The position numbers and the translations under genes were made by a program. Below the pieces are notes generated by a model. That model was not told the DNA's origin. It made no database searches and saw nothing but the letters and a program-made list of their open reading frames with translations. From the NCBI GenBank assembly GCA_003646305.1, contig QNFJ01000005.1, positions 1-31,197 on the forward strand: a DNA stretch of 31,197 nt, written 5' to 3'. How positions within the stretch are numbered: the stretch's first letter is position 1; each line of letters opens with the position of its first letter. Below, in pieces: positions 31,177 to 31,197 of this stretch. The DNA comes from Gammaproteobacteria bacterium. Its GTDB lineage: Bacteria; Pseudomonadota; Gammaproteobacteria; Methylococcales; UBA2780.

Positions 31177-31197
31177 ATGGCTAGATTACCGAGAATA
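31177..31197 (+). mobile_element. REP-associated tyrosine transposase (RAYT), first seven codons only
   Basis: ATG 31177 begins MARLPRI, the conserved N-terminus of Y1-type IS200-like transposases of the RAYT group (usually MARLPR followed by a hydrophobic stretch and QRGNNR). The gene runs out of the window, so the HUH and Tyr active-site motifs are not visible. The palindromes and GGGGTCAG leader upstream support the call. RAYTs mobilise REP palindromes rather than themselves. Confidence 0.6.

Noticed and set aside
1..31197. CRISPR array, tRNA or rRNA genes, replication origin
   Set aside because: No regularly spaced repeats, no cloverleaf-like sequence and no DnaA-box cluster were noticed on reading both strands; a tRNA scan was not possible here.

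Overview
This window looks like chromosomal DNA from a free-living or host-associated gammaproteobacterium. The evidence is the uvrA / YajR-type MFS / ssb neighbourhood, a ppk1-ppx pair, a sigma-54 promoter with a Fis-type enhancer-binding protein, an OprP-like porin and a Tup tungstate importer. GC content is moderate in the core and clearly lower in the last ~2.7 kb. No rRNA or tRNA gene was seen, and the species cannot be named from this sequence.

Layout. (1) 1-902 (-): the 5' part of a membrane-anchored endonuclease/exonuclease/phosphatase-fold protein. (2) 998-5536 (+): a tightly packed five-gene operon with overlapping or 1-base junctions. It encodes a YiiX-type cysteine hydrolase, a monoglyceride-lipase-like hydrolase, an HxxxDG condensation/acyltransferase-like protein, a second lipase-like hydrolase, and an S-adenosylmethionine hydrolase family protein. 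This is the least explained cluster in the core and looks like a lipid- or acyl-handling system. (3) 5762-7477 (-) proS; 7700-8833 (+) a D15/BamA-like outer-membrane barrel; 8862-11009 (-) a fusion of a TVP38/DedA-like membrane domain to a MerA-like flavin disulfide reductase. (4) 11097-16638: a sigma-54 activator with a degenerate receiver domain, divergent from a textbook enhancer / IHF-like / -24,-12 promoter that reads into an OprP-family porin and tupABC. This suggests one regulated outer-to-inner-membrane oxyanion (tungstate) uptake route. (5) 16651-20345: ppk1 and ppx behind a plausible Pho box with a correctly spaced -10. (6) 20489-23473: a MoxR ATPase / CoxE-like VWA pair followed by a double-hotdog MaoC-like protein. 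(7) 23470-28328: uvrA (-) diverging from the MFS transporter and ssb, closed by a strong terminator.

(8) 28330-31197 is AT-rich accessory DNA: a RelE/HigB-type toxin and XRE antitoxin with its own operator-like repeats, then two integron attC sites (29100-29162 and 30285-30369) that bound a DUF1254 gene and precede a DUF1275 (YoaK) gene, then REP-like palindromes and the first seven codons of a RAYT transposase. No integron integrase is present, so this reads as a small integrase-less cassette cluster (CALIN-like) next to ssb.
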